From Pedobacter helvus (GTDB lineage Bacteria > Bacteroidota > Bacteroidia > Sphingobacteriales > Sphingobacteriaceae), in NCBI RefSeq assembly GCF_005925325.1, contig NZ_SRMP01000001.1, positions 930,001-994,000 on the forward strand: a DNA stretch of 64,000 nt. Reading direction: 5' to 3'. The translations under genes and the position numbers were made by a program. Shown here piece by piece: positions 17,325-26,989 of this stretch (position 1 is the stretch's first letter; every line of letters starts with the position of its first letter). The notes beneath the pieces were generated by a model. That model searched no databases and was not told where the DNA came from. It saw nothing but the letters and a program-made list of their open reading frames with translations.

Positions 17325-18143
17325 ATGGACTATCAGGTAAACTATATACATCCCAAGATTAAAATTTCCTGCTACACGGGAAAGCTTTTTAAAACCGAGG
17401 CCGCTTTTGATGAGCATCTGCTGGTATGGCTCCTTTCCGGCGAAACGAAAATCATACAAGCAGATGAAAGCTTTGTGTTCGGTGCGGGAAGTACTTTTTT
17501 AATTCCAAGGCATCAATTGGCGACCATTATTAACTATCCAAAGGATGGATGGCCACATAAGGCCGTGGCCATGCATCTTTCGGCAGATCAATTGCGAGAT
17601 TTTTACAAAAAAAACGACATTAAGCCGAAGAATTTGCTCTCGCACAAGATATTCACTTTCGATAATCATCCGCTGCTGAAGAGCTGCCTAGCCTCCCTAA
17701 ACCCCTATTTCGAATTGCAGGAAACTTTTCCTGATAACTTGGCCAAATTAAAAATCACCGAAGCTATCGCCATCATTAGAAACATCGCACCAGATATAGA
17801 TGGTATCCTAGCCAATTTTGATAAACCCCACAAGATAGACTTGGCTGCATTTATGGAGAAGAATTTCATGTTTAATATGCCTTTAGAAAAATTTGGATAC
17901 CTAACCGGACGTAGCTTAACTACATTTAAAAGAGATTTTTATCACCACTACCAGCTCACACCACAACGCTGGCTTACCCAAAAACGTCTAGAATTGGCGC
18001 ACTATCAATTGACACAGAAAAATCGCAAGCCCGCAGAAGTTTACTTAGAAACGGGTTTCGAAAATTTATCGCACTTCTCTTATGCCTTCAAGAAAAAATA
18101 TGGCTATGCGCCTAAAGATTTATATCTAGGGATGAGGATTTAA
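17325..18143 (+). CDS. AraC family transcriptional regulator
   Basis: 272 residues. N-terminal cupin-like sensor part (FDEHLLVWLLSGETKIIQADESFVFGAGSTFLIPRHQLATI) and C-terminal double helix-turn-helix: NMPLEKFGYLTGRSLTTFKRDFYHHYQLTPQRWL and PAEVYLETGFENLSHFSYAFKKKYGYAP. The start at 17325 has GAGGG nine bases before it; an earlier in-frame start would overlap the SDR gene. The four 21-bp repeats in the upstream region are the obvious candidate binding sites, giving control of both its own SDR partner and the divergent hydrolase operon. Confidence 0.92.
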   Translation: MDYQVNYIHPKIKISCYTGKLFKTEAAFDEHLLVWLLSGETKIIQADESFVFGAGSTFLIPRHQLATIINYPKDGWPHKAVAMHLSADQLRDFYKKNDIKPKNLLSHKIFTFDNHPLLKSCLASLNPYFELQETFPDNLAKLKITEAIAIIRNIAPDIDGILANFDKPHKIDLAAFMEKNFMFNMPLEKFGYLTGRSLTTFKRDFYHHYQLTPQRWLTQKRLELAHYQLTQKNRKPAEVYLETGFENLSHFSYAFKKKYGYAPKDLYLGMRI

Positions 18144-18286
18144 TAATTTAGTTTCGCTTGTCATTAGTTCATTGGTCATTTTCGAAATCGTCGATGTTTT
18201 CATCAAACTAAAATAATATGGCTACGATGATATTTATAAACTAAACTCACCCAGCAACTATATAAAATTAACGATACTCTGCGTCC

Positions 18287-19948
18287 CTATTTTCTTAGTT
18301 TATCTTTTAAAAAATCGATGATGGTTTCATTAAGCTGACGAGGTTGCTCAAAAGGAACATAATGAGTGGCATCAGGAATAATTTTAAGCTTGGATCCATT
18401 GATGTGATTTGCTATAAGTTTGGTATGTTCCGGCTTGATTACATCATCAGCACCAGCGATAACTAATACAGGGTTATGGATCGCCTTCAATTCTGACGCT
18501 TCTATATTGGGATGTTCCAACATCAATTTAATCAACCTATGGTTTTGCGGATTACCTGCGTCCAATTGCTTTTTAAACACAGCTATTAAACTATCTTTTA
18601 CCCCTGAAGGACTAAGGTTGGCACCTATAGTTACAATTTTCTCAACCATTTCTGGATAAGCAAGATTAAAGCTCAAAGCTGTATTTCCTCCATCGCTCCA
18701 ACCTGCAACATTGACCTTTTTAAGCCCTAACTCAGTAGTGATCTTGTACAAATCTTTAGCAAATCCATCATAACTATAAGGATTGGTAGAAAGATCGGTA
18801 CTCCTACCCTGTCCCCGTGTATCGATAGCAATTACCCTGAAATGCTTAGCTAAAATTGGGATCTGTAAATAAAAATCGGCTATGTTGCCGTTGTTACCGT
18901 GAAGCAAAAGTAGTGGTTCGCCCTCGCCATATTCCTCGGTATAAATCTTTGCATCTCCAAGATCGATAAACCTACCCTTTTTGCTCTTTCCATAACCACT
19001 TTTTGCCGCCACTTCTTTATGTTGATAATAATCGGCAAGCATTTTCATTTCGAGAGTTTCTTCACTGGTTTTCTCTACAGTTTTTTTTGCTTTACCAGCT
19101 TCTTTATTATACTTCAATTCCAGGTTTGCGATAAAAGTTCCCGCATTACTCTCCCAACTACCCTGGCTTTGGTAACGAAATAGCATATCTTTTGACAAGG
19201 TTTTCTTTGCCGAAATTCCAAATACAAAATTGTTAGCGCTATCTGCATGATGTGCTACCAGCTGCAGTGTTGCGGCGATCTTAGCAATGCCATTAAAGCT
19301 GAGCTGGTATGGAGAAAGATCGATACGTTGCCAACCTGTAGTAGCAGTCCGATAGGTAATGTTTTGACGGAGCAAACTGCTATCTGGAAGGTTATTTTTT
19401 ACAGTATACAGATTTAGTTTTAAAGTGATGTCGGTAAACTTAGAACTGGGCATAATGTAGAAGTTGTATGCTTTTAAAACACTCTCCTCGTAAACTTCAA
19501 AAACATTACCTTGCTCTATACTAGGAACATCTTGATCAAACATTTTTGAAAAAGTAATCATAGGTCGAGATTGTTGCCCTACTATTTTATCTTTAAGCTT
19601 AACGCCTTTAACTATTACCTCCGCCATGTCAAAAACCCTTTCTTCCAAGATTACAACTGCACCGTCTTTCAAGATGCTTATCTCGTTAGGGGATAGTTGT
19701 TTGTTTACGAAACCAATGGAGCTGAAAATCAAATTGCTACTGGCCAAACTATCTGGAATGATGAGTTTGAAACCACCATTTTCATTTGCAACTGTAGCTA
19801 CCTTGCTATTTTTTATACCAATAGAGCAATAGGCAATAGGACGTTGCAGAACATCTTTAACTATACCGTGTACAACTTTTTGGGCGCCGGCATTGAAGAT
19901 AAATAATACGAGAATGGTAGTACAAAATAGGTGTTTGATATTTTTCAT
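18287..19948 (-). CDS. CarboxypepD_reg-like domain fused to alpha/beta hydrolase
   Basis: 553 residues. Signal peptide (IKHLFCTTILVLFIFNAGAQ), a CarboxypepD_reg-like beta-sandwich (VVHGIVKDVLQRPIAYCSIGIKN ... LIFSSIGFVNKQL) up to about residue 100, a middle beta-rich region of about 180 residues without a family I can name, then an alpha/beta hydrolase from about 325: HG-NNG oxyanion region (350-354), nucleophile Ser418 in GWSDG, acid Asp501 or 502 in IAGADDVI, His529 in DATHYVPFEQP. The first domain is typical of TonB receptors and periplasmic proteins in Bacteroidetes; this fusion points to a periplasmic or surface esterase. Single gene, no operon partners. Confidence 0.85.
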   Translation of the reverse strand: MKNIKHLFCTTILVLFIFNAGAQKVVHGIVKDVLQRPIAYCSIGIKNSKVATVANENGGFKLIIPDSLASSNLIFSSIGFVNKQLSPNEISILKDGAVVILEERVFDMAEVIVKGVKLKDKIVGQQSRPMITFSKMFDQDVPSIEQGNVFEVYEESVLKAYNFYIMPSSKFTDITLKLNLYTVKNNLPDSSLLRQNITYRTATTGWQRIDLSPYQLSFNGIAKIAATLQLVAHHADSANNFVFGISAKKTLSKDMLFRYQSQGSWESNAGTFIANLELKYNKEAGKAKKTVEKTSEETLEMKMLADYYQHKEVAAKSGYGKSKKGRFIDLGDAKIYTEEYGEGEPLLLLHGNNGNIADFYLQIPILAKHFRVIAIDTRGQGRSTDLSTNPYSYDGFAKDLYKITTELGLKKVNVAGWSDGGNTALSFNLAYPEMVEKIVTIGANLSPSGVKDSLIAVFKKQLDAGNPQNHRLIKLMLEHPNIEASELKAIHNPVLVIAGADDVIKPEHTKLIANHINGSKLKIIPDATHYVPFEQPRQLNETIIDFLKDKLRK

Positions 19949-20155
19949 ACCTGAAAGACGGCACCAAAAACAAAAAGGTTGCATACCAATTCTCTACACT
20001 TTAAATTTCACGTTTTTCTAAATTCAAAACAACCTAACATTAAGGCAGCCATGCCAATTGATGTGATATCACGATAAAAGATGAAATATGGTTATTGGCT
20101 ACAACTATACGATCTATATATTTGCCACCGATCAACTAAATTTTAAAAAATCGGT

Positions 20156-20854
20156 ATGATAGCAAGTATATTTAATTGGAGTGGCGGGAAAGACAGTTGT
20201 TTGGCACTACATTATATTTTGCAAAATCCGCATTTCGATGTGAGATACTTGCTTACTACAGTAAACGAAGCTTATAATAGGGTGAGTATGCATGGGGTGA
20301 GAGAAAGTCTTTTAATCCAGCAGGCGAACAGTTTAGGAATTCCATTATACCAGGTAAGGTTACCAGAGATGCCAGATATGGCGACCTATGAGCAAGAGAT
20401 GAATAAACATCTTACATTACTTAAAAATCAAGGAATTACACACTCTATTTTTGGCGATCTGTTTCTGGCGGATTTGAAGGCATATCGCGAAACAAAACTT
20501 GCCGAAATAGGGATTATGGCTGAATTTCCATTATGGGAGAGAAATACCACAGCGGTGCTAAAAGAGTTCATTTCACTTGGATACCAAACAATAGTGGTTT
20601 GTGCGCAACAAGGTCTAGAAGATTTCTGCGGCCGGGTGATTGACGAGCGTTTTATTGAAGATCTTCCAGAAGGTATAGATCCCTGTGGAGAAAACGGCGA
20701 GTTTCATACTTTCGTATTTGATGGTCCCCTATTCAAAAAACCACTTGATTTCATCTTGGGAGAAAAAATATTCAAGACCTTTCCATCCCTTTCCGAAGAG
20801 ACAGAACAGGGATACTGGTACATTGACTTAATTGATCCAACCAGCGCTGGTTAA
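20156..20854 (+). CDS. Dph6-related ATP-binding protein (diphthine-ammonia ligase-like)
   Basis: 232 residues. N-terminal PP-loop IFNWSGGKDSCLALHY (SGGKDS binds ATP pyrophosphate), then VSMHGVRESLLIQQANSLGIPLYQVRLPEMPD and GDLFLADLKAYRE, VCAQQGLEDFCGRVIDERFI and GENGEFHTFVFDGPLF, all characteristic of the Dph6/MJ0570 family. Bacteria lack diphthamide, so the bacterial role is unknown; some relatives work near B12 or ribonucleotide metabolism. Monocistronic. Confidence 0.88.
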   Translation: MIASIFNWSGGKDSCLALHYILQNPHFDVRYLLTTVNEAYNRVSMHGVRESLLIQQANSLGIPLYQVRLPEMPDMATYEQEMNKHLTLLKNQGITHSIFGDLFLADLKAYRETKLAEIGIMAEFPLWERNTTAVLKEFISLGYQTIVVCAQQGLEDFCGRVIDERFIEDLPEGIDPCGENGEFHTFVFDGPLFKKPLDFILGEKIFKTFPSLSEETEQGYWYIDLIDPTSAG

Positions 20855-20960
20855 AGGATACTCTTAAAAACCCATACCACCTAATTTTACTAATACACAT
20901 TGGCCATATCTCATCCAAAAATCAATGAATACCAATCATCCAGCTCTATAGCATATCAGC

Positions 20961-22364
20961 CTATTTTTGCTTGATCCCCCAGCCCATTAACTGTCCATAC
21001 TGCAACATCTCTAACTTTACGGCACCATTCTCTTGTACCGTAAACTTTAATACACCATCCGTACCGCCTTGTCTAATTGCTTGAAACTCATTTCCAGATA
21101 TAGGGAAAAAACGCATGTCCCAAGCTACCCGATCAGAATTATGTATCAAATGACCATCCACATAGGTAATTAGCTGTTGTTCATTTTTATCATTCACATA
21201 AATCCCCGCAAATTTTCTGATCTCTACTTCTGGAAGATCGACCTTTTTAGGATATTCTACAGTAATAGGCTTTCCATCTAAAATTTCATTAATGTTTTGG
21301 TATGGATAAGTACCTAGCTTGAAATTTTCTAAAACTATTATCGTCCTATCTTTTAGCATATTATGATAAGTAAAAGTTGCATAACCGTCCCAACTACCTG
21401 TATGACCAAAAGAGAAACGGTCTTTACCTTTTGAAACATCTAAGCCAAAGCCGTAGGGAATATTTTTGCCTTCACTTGTTTTGGTAACCTCGGTCATTAA
21501 TTCAAATTCCTGCTTTGAGAAAAGTGTATTGCTCTTAAGTGAATTGATCCATTTGTAAACGTCTTCTACTGTAGAATTTACTTTAGCATTTCCAACCACT
21601 CCATCTAATTTATAGGATAAGCTATCAACGTGTTTGGTATCTTCTGGCACTACCTTATCAAATAAAGACTTTGCCCACACGTAACCCATCGCATGGTTTT
21701 TAACTTTTTTGGGTTCTTGTCTACGGTTATATACGAAAGTGTGTTTCATCTTAAGTGGCTCAAAAATAGTCTTGTTGAGAAAGCTGGCGTATGTTTTTCC
21801 CGAAGCCCGCTCTATGATTGTAGCCAACAAAGCATAATTTGTATTGTTATATCGATGTCTACTTCCTGGGGGAAACTGCAAGGTGTCTTTTCTTAATTGG
21901 TAAAAACTGATCAAATCTTTGTTATTGGCAATCTGTTTACCTTGTACACTTTTAGGTAGATCTAGCAAATATTCAGGAATTCCACTAGTATGCTTAACCA
22001 AATCCATAATAGTAACGTTGTCCCAAAATGCCAACTCAGGCAAGAACTTGGTGATCTTATCATTGTAATCCAGTTTACCTTGTCTTTTTAGTAATACGAT
22101 AGCCGCAGCAGTAAATTGCTTAGTACAAGAGGCAAGTTCAAAAATAGTTTGCGAACCATTTTTAAATCCTGTTTTTTCGTTAGCCAACCCAAAGCCTTTG
22201 TTGTAGATAATCTTTCCTTTATCAGCAATCAACACCGTGCCGTTAAACTGATTTTGATGATGCATAAAAGCAAAAATGCTATCTAGTTGGCGAACCTGCT
22301 TATGTTGAGCATCTGCATTATAAACTAACCAAAACAAAACAAGTGTAAATAATAGTTTTTTCAT
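20961..22364 (-). CDS. Beta-lactamase family serine hydrolase (class C-like)
   Basis: 467 residues with signal peptide (KKLLFTLVLFWLVYNADAQ). Penicillin-recognition fold: nucleophile Ser79 in ELASCTKQF (SxxK, Lys82), YNNTNYALLATII as YxN motif, FGHTGSWDG as the HTG/KTG box. The last ~110 residues form an extra beta-rich domain (IRKFAGIYVNDKNEQQLITYVDGHLIH) often found in these esterase/peptidase-like proteins. More likely a periplasmic peptidase or esterase than a true beta-lactamase. No partner genes. Confidence 0.9.
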   Translation of the reverse strand: MKKLLFTLVLFWLVYNADAQHKQVRQLDSIFAFMHHQNQFNGTVLIADKGKIIYNKGFGLANEKTGFKNGSQTIFELASCTKQFTAAAIVLLKRQGKLDYNDKITKFLPELAFWDNVTIMDLVKHTSGIPEYLLDLPKSVQGKQIANNKDLISFYQLRKDTLQFPPGSRHRYNNTNYALLATIIERASGKTYASFLNKTIFEPLKMKHTFVYNRRQEPKKVKNHAMGYVWAKSLFDKVVPEDTKHVDSLSYKLDGVVGNAKVNSTVEDVYKWINSLKSNTLFSKQEFELMTEVTKTSEGKNIPYGFGLDVSKGKDRFSFGHTGSWDGYATFTYHNMLKDRTIIVLENFKLGTYPYQNINEILDGKPITVEYPKKVDLPEVEIRKFAGIYVNDKNEQQLITYVDGHLIHNSDRVAWDMRFFPISGNEFQAIRQGGTDGVLKFTVQENGAVKLEMLQYGQLMGWGIKQK

Positions 22365-22573
22365 TCTTTCTAAATAAGCTTTAACAACATAAAGTCTCTA
22401 CATAGTGACTTTTGTTGCATCAAATCAAATTCAGAATTTCCTTTTAAAGCTAAAGTCTACACTTACAGATCATTATTTTTCATATGAAACACCTAACCAC
22501 GTCCAAACCTCTCTCCAAAAACTTGAAATGAAGGTTAGGTGAGTTGGCGATTTAACGACTTGCGGAGCAAAAA

Positions 22574-23125
22574 TTACGGGTTCTTATCTATCTGCCTGAT
22601 CACAAAATCCGCCCTATTTTGCACCGTATCTATCGGAACTTCTACTAACTCATAGCCGTAGTTAAGGTAAGTCGCTTTCATCTGTGAAAAAGTGTATAGC
22701 GCTTCTTGCCAAGTTTGCTTACGTTCTTCATCAGTATGGTAGATCTCTTGCCAAGGAGGCAAAATAAAAACTTTGTTATTGTATCGCAGCCCTTTAGCAA
22801 GCTGATCCATTTTTGCGGAGATTTCAATATCGACCATATCGGCGTAACAGATGGCATCCAAAATTCCTCTATCAAAAAAGTGAAACTCTTTATTGGTTTG
22901 CACGGCATGATAACTTAGTACCGCAGCTTCGAGCATTAAATGTGTGTAGCGCTCTTTATTTCCCCAAGGAAGCCCATCTCTGCCATTATCTATTTCTTGT
23001 TTGATAATAGCCCTGGCATGTTCTGGAACAATATGATAATCACGTTTTGCCAACTCATTTAGCAGTGTGGTTTTACCAACTCCTGGCCCACCTGTGATGA
23101 CATAACAGTGTTTCTTAGTTAACAT
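22574..23125 (-). CDS. AAA_28-type P-loop ATPase/kinase
   Basis: 183 residues. Walker A in YVITGGPGVGKTTLLNEL, HIVPEHARAIIKQE, and FHFFDRGILDAICYADM, where the second acidic strand follows. The pattern is that of AAA_28 (NadR-like C-terminal) kinases, small P-loop proteins that may phosphorylate a nucleoside or ribosylnicotinamide-like substrate. The ATG at 23125 gives the family N-terminus; upstream in-frame codons lack conservation. Single gene with an inverted repeat upstream (23190-23228). Confidence 0.82.
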   Translation of the reverse strand: MLTKKHCYVITGGPGVGKTTLLNELAKRDYHIVPEHARAIIKQEIDNGRDGLPWGNKERYTHLMLEAAVLSYHAVQTNKEFHFFDRGILDAICYADMVDIEISAKMDQLAKGLRYNNKVFILPPWQEIYHTDEERKQTWQEALYTFSQMKATYLNYGYELVEVPIDTVQNRADFVIRQIDKNP

Positions 23126-23591
23126 GGTAGATTTGTTTAAAAGTTTTATTATTGACCAGACTAACAAAGCTTACAACAAACTCTGTACTAATTAGTTTGA
23201 TCAAAAAATTGAACAATTCAAACTAATTTATCGGCTTCTATACAAGTAGATTTTTGAGTAGTGAAGGTAAACCTAGTGTCACTATTGATATTAACAGCAC
23301 TAGCAAAGGCTCGTAGAAATTTCTGCCAAAAAGAAATGGGGATAAAACCGAAGTCTCACCCCCATCATCTAAATTAACGCTCTCGCAACAAATATAGCAA
23401 CATTAGTGCCAAATCCAAAAAATATTAAAATATTTATCTTAATGATACAAATCGGCCTTTGTCGCTGGAAAACATAAATACAATCTCCTCAATGCAAGCA
23501 AATAATTCTTCAGTCAACAGACATTCAACGATTTAAATTACTTTAAAACATTCCTTGTTTGAGAATGTTACGAGTAGGTAATTCAATATCT
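23126..23591. other. Intergenic region with inverted repeat
   Basis: 466 bases between divergent genes. It contains a perfect 11-bp inverted repeat (23190-23228) and AT-rich promoter-like sequence. A few in-frame codons precede the AI-2E start. I see no RNA gene or ORF worth calling. Confidence 0.4.
23190..23228. repeat. 11-bp inverted repeat upstream of the P-loop ATPase
   Basis: Arms AATTAGTTTGA (23190-23200) and TCAAACTAATT (23218-23228) match perfectly across a 17-base spacer, 65-100 bases before the ATPase start. It may be an operator; there is no T-tract for a terminator. Confidence 0.45.
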
Positions 23592-24683
23592 ATGACCGAA
23601 AACCGATCGTTTAGCCTGTATCGCACGTTAACTTCAAGCATTCTTTATCTTTTTGGACTGGTAGTTTTATTGTGGTTTTTGTATAAGATCATTTCTGTAG
23701 TGATCTTATTCCTATTCGCCATTATATTAGGCATCATTATTAACCAACCAGTTAACAGATTAGAAAAACGGGGCATGAAACGGTGGTTGGCAGCTTTGAT
23801 TGTACTTGGAGCCGTTTTTATTGTTACTACAGTAATAGCCATTTTGGTGGTACCCGTAATTAGCGATCAAATTGATATTTTAATTGGCAATATTCCGAGT
23901 TATCTGAGCAGTATTACCAATCATCTTGAACACCTCTTGCGAAAATATCCGGAACTTAGTAAAAACCTACCCAATGAGCAGATTTCGCTAAGCAGCGCCA
24001 TGCCTCCGTTAGGAAAAACGGTAATGGGCTTGGGCAGCTTTTCTTTCAGTATTTTGGGAGGACTATTCGTGTTCATCGTTTTTATTTCTATGATTGTTTT
24101 CTTCGTAGGTAACCCAAAACCTATCATTCAATTATATTTATCGGCTTTTTTACCAGATAAACGCGAAAAGGCCACCAAAGCATTGAAACATACTTCTACC
24201 ATGTTGGGAGGTTGGATGCGCTCTAACCTCATTGGAGGTGTGATACAAGCTGTAATGGTATTTGCTTTTTTAACTATTTTCGGCGTTCCTGGTGCCTTGG
24301 TTTGGGCAGCACTGGCTTTCTTTTCTGAACTTATTCCTAAGATCGGCTTCTACATCATGGCCATACCTCCCACCCTGGTCGCATTGTCTATTAGTCCTGC
24401 CACTGCTTTTTGGTGTTTAATATTTTTCCTTATACTAAACGAACTTACTGCCGACTTTCTAATGCCGAAATTGAGATCCAAAACGATGAACATTCACCCG
24501 GTTTCACTTTTATTTTTGTTACTATCAATGGGTGCCGCTTTTGGGCTGATGGGTGCATTACTCGCTACACCAATGGCGGCAATTATTAAAGCTTATTACG
24601 AAGAGTTCTATTTATCCCGTTTTCCAGATGACCATCAAATAGATGATAACGTGGATGAAATATTGTATGGAAACGACAAATAA
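23592..24683 (+). CDS. AI-2E family transporter (PerM/TqsA-like)
   Basis: 363 residues, polytopic membrane protein with about eight helices in the AI-2E_transport arrangement: two N-terminal helix pairs (LYLFGLVVLLWFLYKIISVVILFLFAIILGIIINQPV, ALIVLGAVFIVTTVIAILVVPVI), an extramembrane region of about 60 residues, then the conserved LGGWMRSNLIGGVIQAVMVFAFLTIFGVPGALVWAALAFFSELIPKIGF and a C-terminal LLFLLLSMGAAFGLMGALLATPMAAIIKAYYEEFY. Members export small molecules or act as Na+/H+ antiporters; AI-2 itself should not be assumed. The ATG at 23592 gives the compact form. Confidence 0.88.
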   Translation: MTENRSFSLYRTLTSSILYLFGLVVLLWFLYKIISVVILFLFAIILGIIINQPVNRLEKRGMKRWLAALIVLGAVFIVTTVIAILVVPVISDQIDILIGNIPSYLSSITNHLEHLLRKYPELSKNLPNEQISLSSAMPPLGKTVMGLGSFSFSILGGLFVFIVFISMIVFFVGNPKPIIQLYLSAFLPDKREKATKALKHTSTMLGGWMRSNLIGGVIQAVMVFAFLTIFGVPGALVWAALAFFSELIPKIGFYIMAIPPTLVALSISPATAFWCLIFFLILNELTADFLMPKLRSKTMNIHPVSLLFLLLSMGAAFGLMGALLATPMAAIIKAYYEEFYLSRFPDDHQIDDNVDEILYGNDK

Positions 24684-24776
24684 AAACCGGATGTCGCTCG
24701 GGCATTTGATTATTGATAGCTGGTTTATTTTGGGCATTTTTTTCTATCTTAGAAACACACACAAAAAGAACCACGT

Positions 24777-25118
24777 ATGAAACCAGTTAAAACTTTTTTT
24801 GCCATAGGCATTGCCCTATGTTTGAGCGCCTGTTCCATGTACAAGCCAAGTTATTTTGGCACCAAGTACGCTCCAACATCAACCGTAGCAACTTATTATG
24901 CTACCAAAGACATTGATAAGCCTTTTAAAGTGATAGGTCATATGAATGCCCGTACAGGACGTTCGGAATCTAGTCAGGCAAATACTAGAAAAAATGTGAT
25001 TGAAAAGGCCAAACAAATTGGCGGAGACGCCGTTGTTTTCTCGGAACTGAACAGGCATGTGAATGAAAAAATGCCAGATGATTTCACGATCAAGGTAGAA
25101 GTAATTAAATTTAAATAA
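24777..25118 (+). CDS. Small lipoprotein of unknown function
   Basis: 113 residues. Type II signal peptide (KTFFAIGIALCLSACSMY, lipobox LSAC). Mature part of about 95 residues with KPFKVIGHMNARTGRSESSQANTRKNVIEKAKQIGGDAVVF, a pattern resembling YbjQ-like heavy-metal-binding or DUF4156-like lipoproteins (repeated alternation of a beta strand, then a helix with A-x-x-x-G-A-D/N). The assignment to either is uncertain. 93 bases after the transporter gene; followed by a hairpin. Confidence 0.7.
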   Translation: MKPVKTFFAIGIALCLSACSMYKPSYFGTKYAPTSTVATYYATKDIDKPFKVIGHMNARTGRSESSQANTRKNVIEKAKQIGGDAVVFSELNRHVNEKMPDDFTIKVEVIKFK

Positions 25119-25133
25119 TTTCACCTACTTCAT

Positions 25134-25158
25134 AGCCCTAGGTCTTTGGCTTAGGGCT
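25134..25158 (+). terminator. Hairpin after the lipoprotein gene
   Basis: AGCCCTAGG pairs with CTTAGGGCT (one G-T wobble) over a 7-base loop, followed by TATATATTTTA. A plausible but not strong terminator. Confidence 0.5.
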
Positions 25159-25205
25159 TATATATTTTAAAGAAACAATTCTTGTTTTATTTAGGTTAAT
25201 AAGAT

Positions 25206-25649
25206 ATGGCGAAAAATCATATCATACCTCAGCCCACTACTCCTTTACAAAAAGGCGCTAGAATAGTGCTTGGACTGTTCATGGTTTTGGCAGGCATTGG
25301 TCATCTTACTTTCCAACGTAAAGAGTTCCAGGCGCAAGTACCCAATTGGGTACCAATCGACAGAGATACTACCGTTTTACTTTCTGGTGTTGCCGAAATC
25401 GCTTTAGGGTTATCCCTACTTTTTTACCGCAAACAGCGACCAAAAGTAGGTATTGCGCTTGCGTTATTTTTTATAGCCGTATTTCCTGGAAATATTGCAC
25501 AATATTTAAATCACCGCAACGCTTTCGGTTTAAATACAGATAGTGCCAGATTTGCCCGACTTTTTTTTCAACCTGTACTTATTGTTTGGGCTTTATGGAG
25601 CAGTGGAGCGATATCATTCATCAAAAATAGAAGACAAGTTGAAGCTTAG
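25206..25649 (+). CDS. DoxX family membrane protein
   Basis: 147 residues with four membrane helices: ARIVLGLFMVLAGIGHLTF, TTVLLSGVAEIALGLSLLF, VGIALALFFIAVFPGNIAQYL, FFQPVLIVWALW. The motif AGIGHLTFQRKEFQAQVPNWVP and the FPGNIAQYLNHRNAFGLNTD loop are typical of a widespread DoxX-like subgroup in Bacteroidetes. Biochemical role unknown. Single gene. Confidence 0.82.
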   Translation: MAKNHIIPQPTTPLQKGARIVLGLFMVLAGIGHLTFQRKEFQAQVPNWVPIDRDTTVLLSGVAEIALGLSLLFYRKQRPKVGIALALFFIAVFPGNIAQYLNHRNAFGLNTDSARFARLFFQPVLIVWALWSSGAISFIKNRRQVEA

Positions 25650-25706
25650 ATTAGCTATTTTAATACTTCACAATACTTCTTAATGATGATGAAATCTATC
25701 ACAAAA

Positions 25707-26777
25707 TTATAAACTGTCTTTCTGCAAAAGCACACGAGTTTTCGGCAAACCTTGTTCGGCATTTGTTTTAATGAATTTCAACAGTTCCTCTCTTACGTAG
25801 CATCTCAGGTCAAAAGCTTCAGAAGAATTTCGGGCGCTTAACAAAGCCCGAAGTTCTACAACATTTTCTCTAATATCCGTAACCTGCAAAATACCTACGC
25901 GGCCATCCCATAGTTTAGAGCTTGCCAATAAACGCTCCAACTCAGTTCTCAAAGCATCTACCGAAAAGGTAGGATCTACATAGATAAACGCCGTACCTAA
26001 AATCTCCGAGGTATTACGGGTCCAGTTTTGAAAAGGTTTTTCTATAAAATAATTGATGGGTAGGATCAAACGTCGTTGATCCCAAATGTTAAGCACTACA
26101 TAAGTCATCGTGATCTCTTCTACACGCCCCCATTCCCCTTCTACCACTAGCACATCATCTATTCGAATGGGTTGCGTAAATGCAATTTGTAGACCGGCCA
26201 GGAAATTACCTAACGATTTTTGTGCGGCAAAGCCGATGATGATCCCTCCTATACCAACCCCTGTCAACAATCCGGCACCAATTTTACGAACACTGTCGAA
26301 ACTGAGCAACACGATAGCAACGGCCACAATTACCACTAGCGAAACGAGTACCTTTCTTACAAACTGCAATTGTGTACGTATTTTGCGTTCCTTTAGATTG
26401 TCGGTTTTATCCAACTTGTAGGTATTGTACACGAAATCTTCGAAAACCCTAACTGTTTTAATTAGCAAGTAGGAAAAAGCAATTACCAAAAGGATATCCA
26501 ACAACCTTTCCAGTAGTTGTAACCTAGCTCTTCCAATATCAAAATAAGGAAGAAAAGCATTGATGAAAAATAACGGCAGCAAGAAATTTAATGGCCTGCT
26601 CAAATGTTTTAACACAGATATCAACAGAGAATAGTCTGTAGCATTTGAAGTTCTTTTTAGGATGAGGGTAACAATCCACTTAAACACCAGCGTAACCGCG
26701 GCAATGATAATGCATACAATTAGAATGATGGCCCATTCGGGCAACTGGTTATCTAGCGACTGAAGAAAATGCTCCAT
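25707..26777 (-). CDS. MscS family mechanosensitive ion channel
   Basis: 356 residues. Five N-terminal membrane helices, the last being the pore helix in AGLLTGVGIGGIIIGFAAQKSLGNFLAGLQIAFTQPI, followed by the beta domain (IDDVLVVEGEWGRVEEITMTYVVLNIWDQRRLILPINYFIEKPFQNW), the MscS signature. Longer N-terminus than E. coli MscS (286 aa), as in the YbdG/YnaI class. Releases osmolytes on hypo-osmotic stress by family knowledge. Confidence 0.93.
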   Translation of the reverse strand: MEHFLQSLDNQLPEWAIILIVCIIIAAVTLVFKWIVTLILKRTSNATDYSLLISVLKHLSRPLNFLLPLFFINAFLPYFDIGRARLQLLERLLDILLVIAFSYLLIKTVRVFEDFVYNTYKLDKTDNLKERKIRTQLQFVRKVLVSLVVIVAVAIVLLSFDSVRKIGAGLLTGVGIGGIIIGFAAQKSLGNFLAGLQIAFTQPIRIDDVLVVEGEWGRVEEITMTYVVLNIWDQRRLILPINYFIEKPFQNWTRNTSEILGTAFIYVDPTFSVDALRTELERLLASSKLWDGRVGILQVTDIRENVVELRALLSARNSSEAFDLRCYVREELLKFIKTNAEQGLPKTRVLLQKDSL

Positions 26778-26989
26778 AGCAAACGGATATTGGCAAGTAT
26801 CAAATTAATTAATCACTAAGGCTCAAGAACTACTCCAACCCAAAGCAAACTTCTTTAATAAGAAAATTGAATAAATAATGTTTGAATAGGTTGACAATTT
26901 GGACGAAAACCATTCTTAGCAAAACATCTATTGGAATGTAAATTAAAACAACCTTCAACAAATCTTGTTTTCATTAAAAACCAAATCAA

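Noticed and set aside
20961..22364. Calling the serine hydrolase an antibiotic-resistance beta-lactamase
   Set aside because: It has an HTG box and an extra C-terminal domain, typical of peptidase or esterase-like relatives.
23570..24683. Calling the AI-2E family protein an autoinducer-2 exporter
   Set aside because: Most family members are not AI-2 transporters and no lux gene is nearby.
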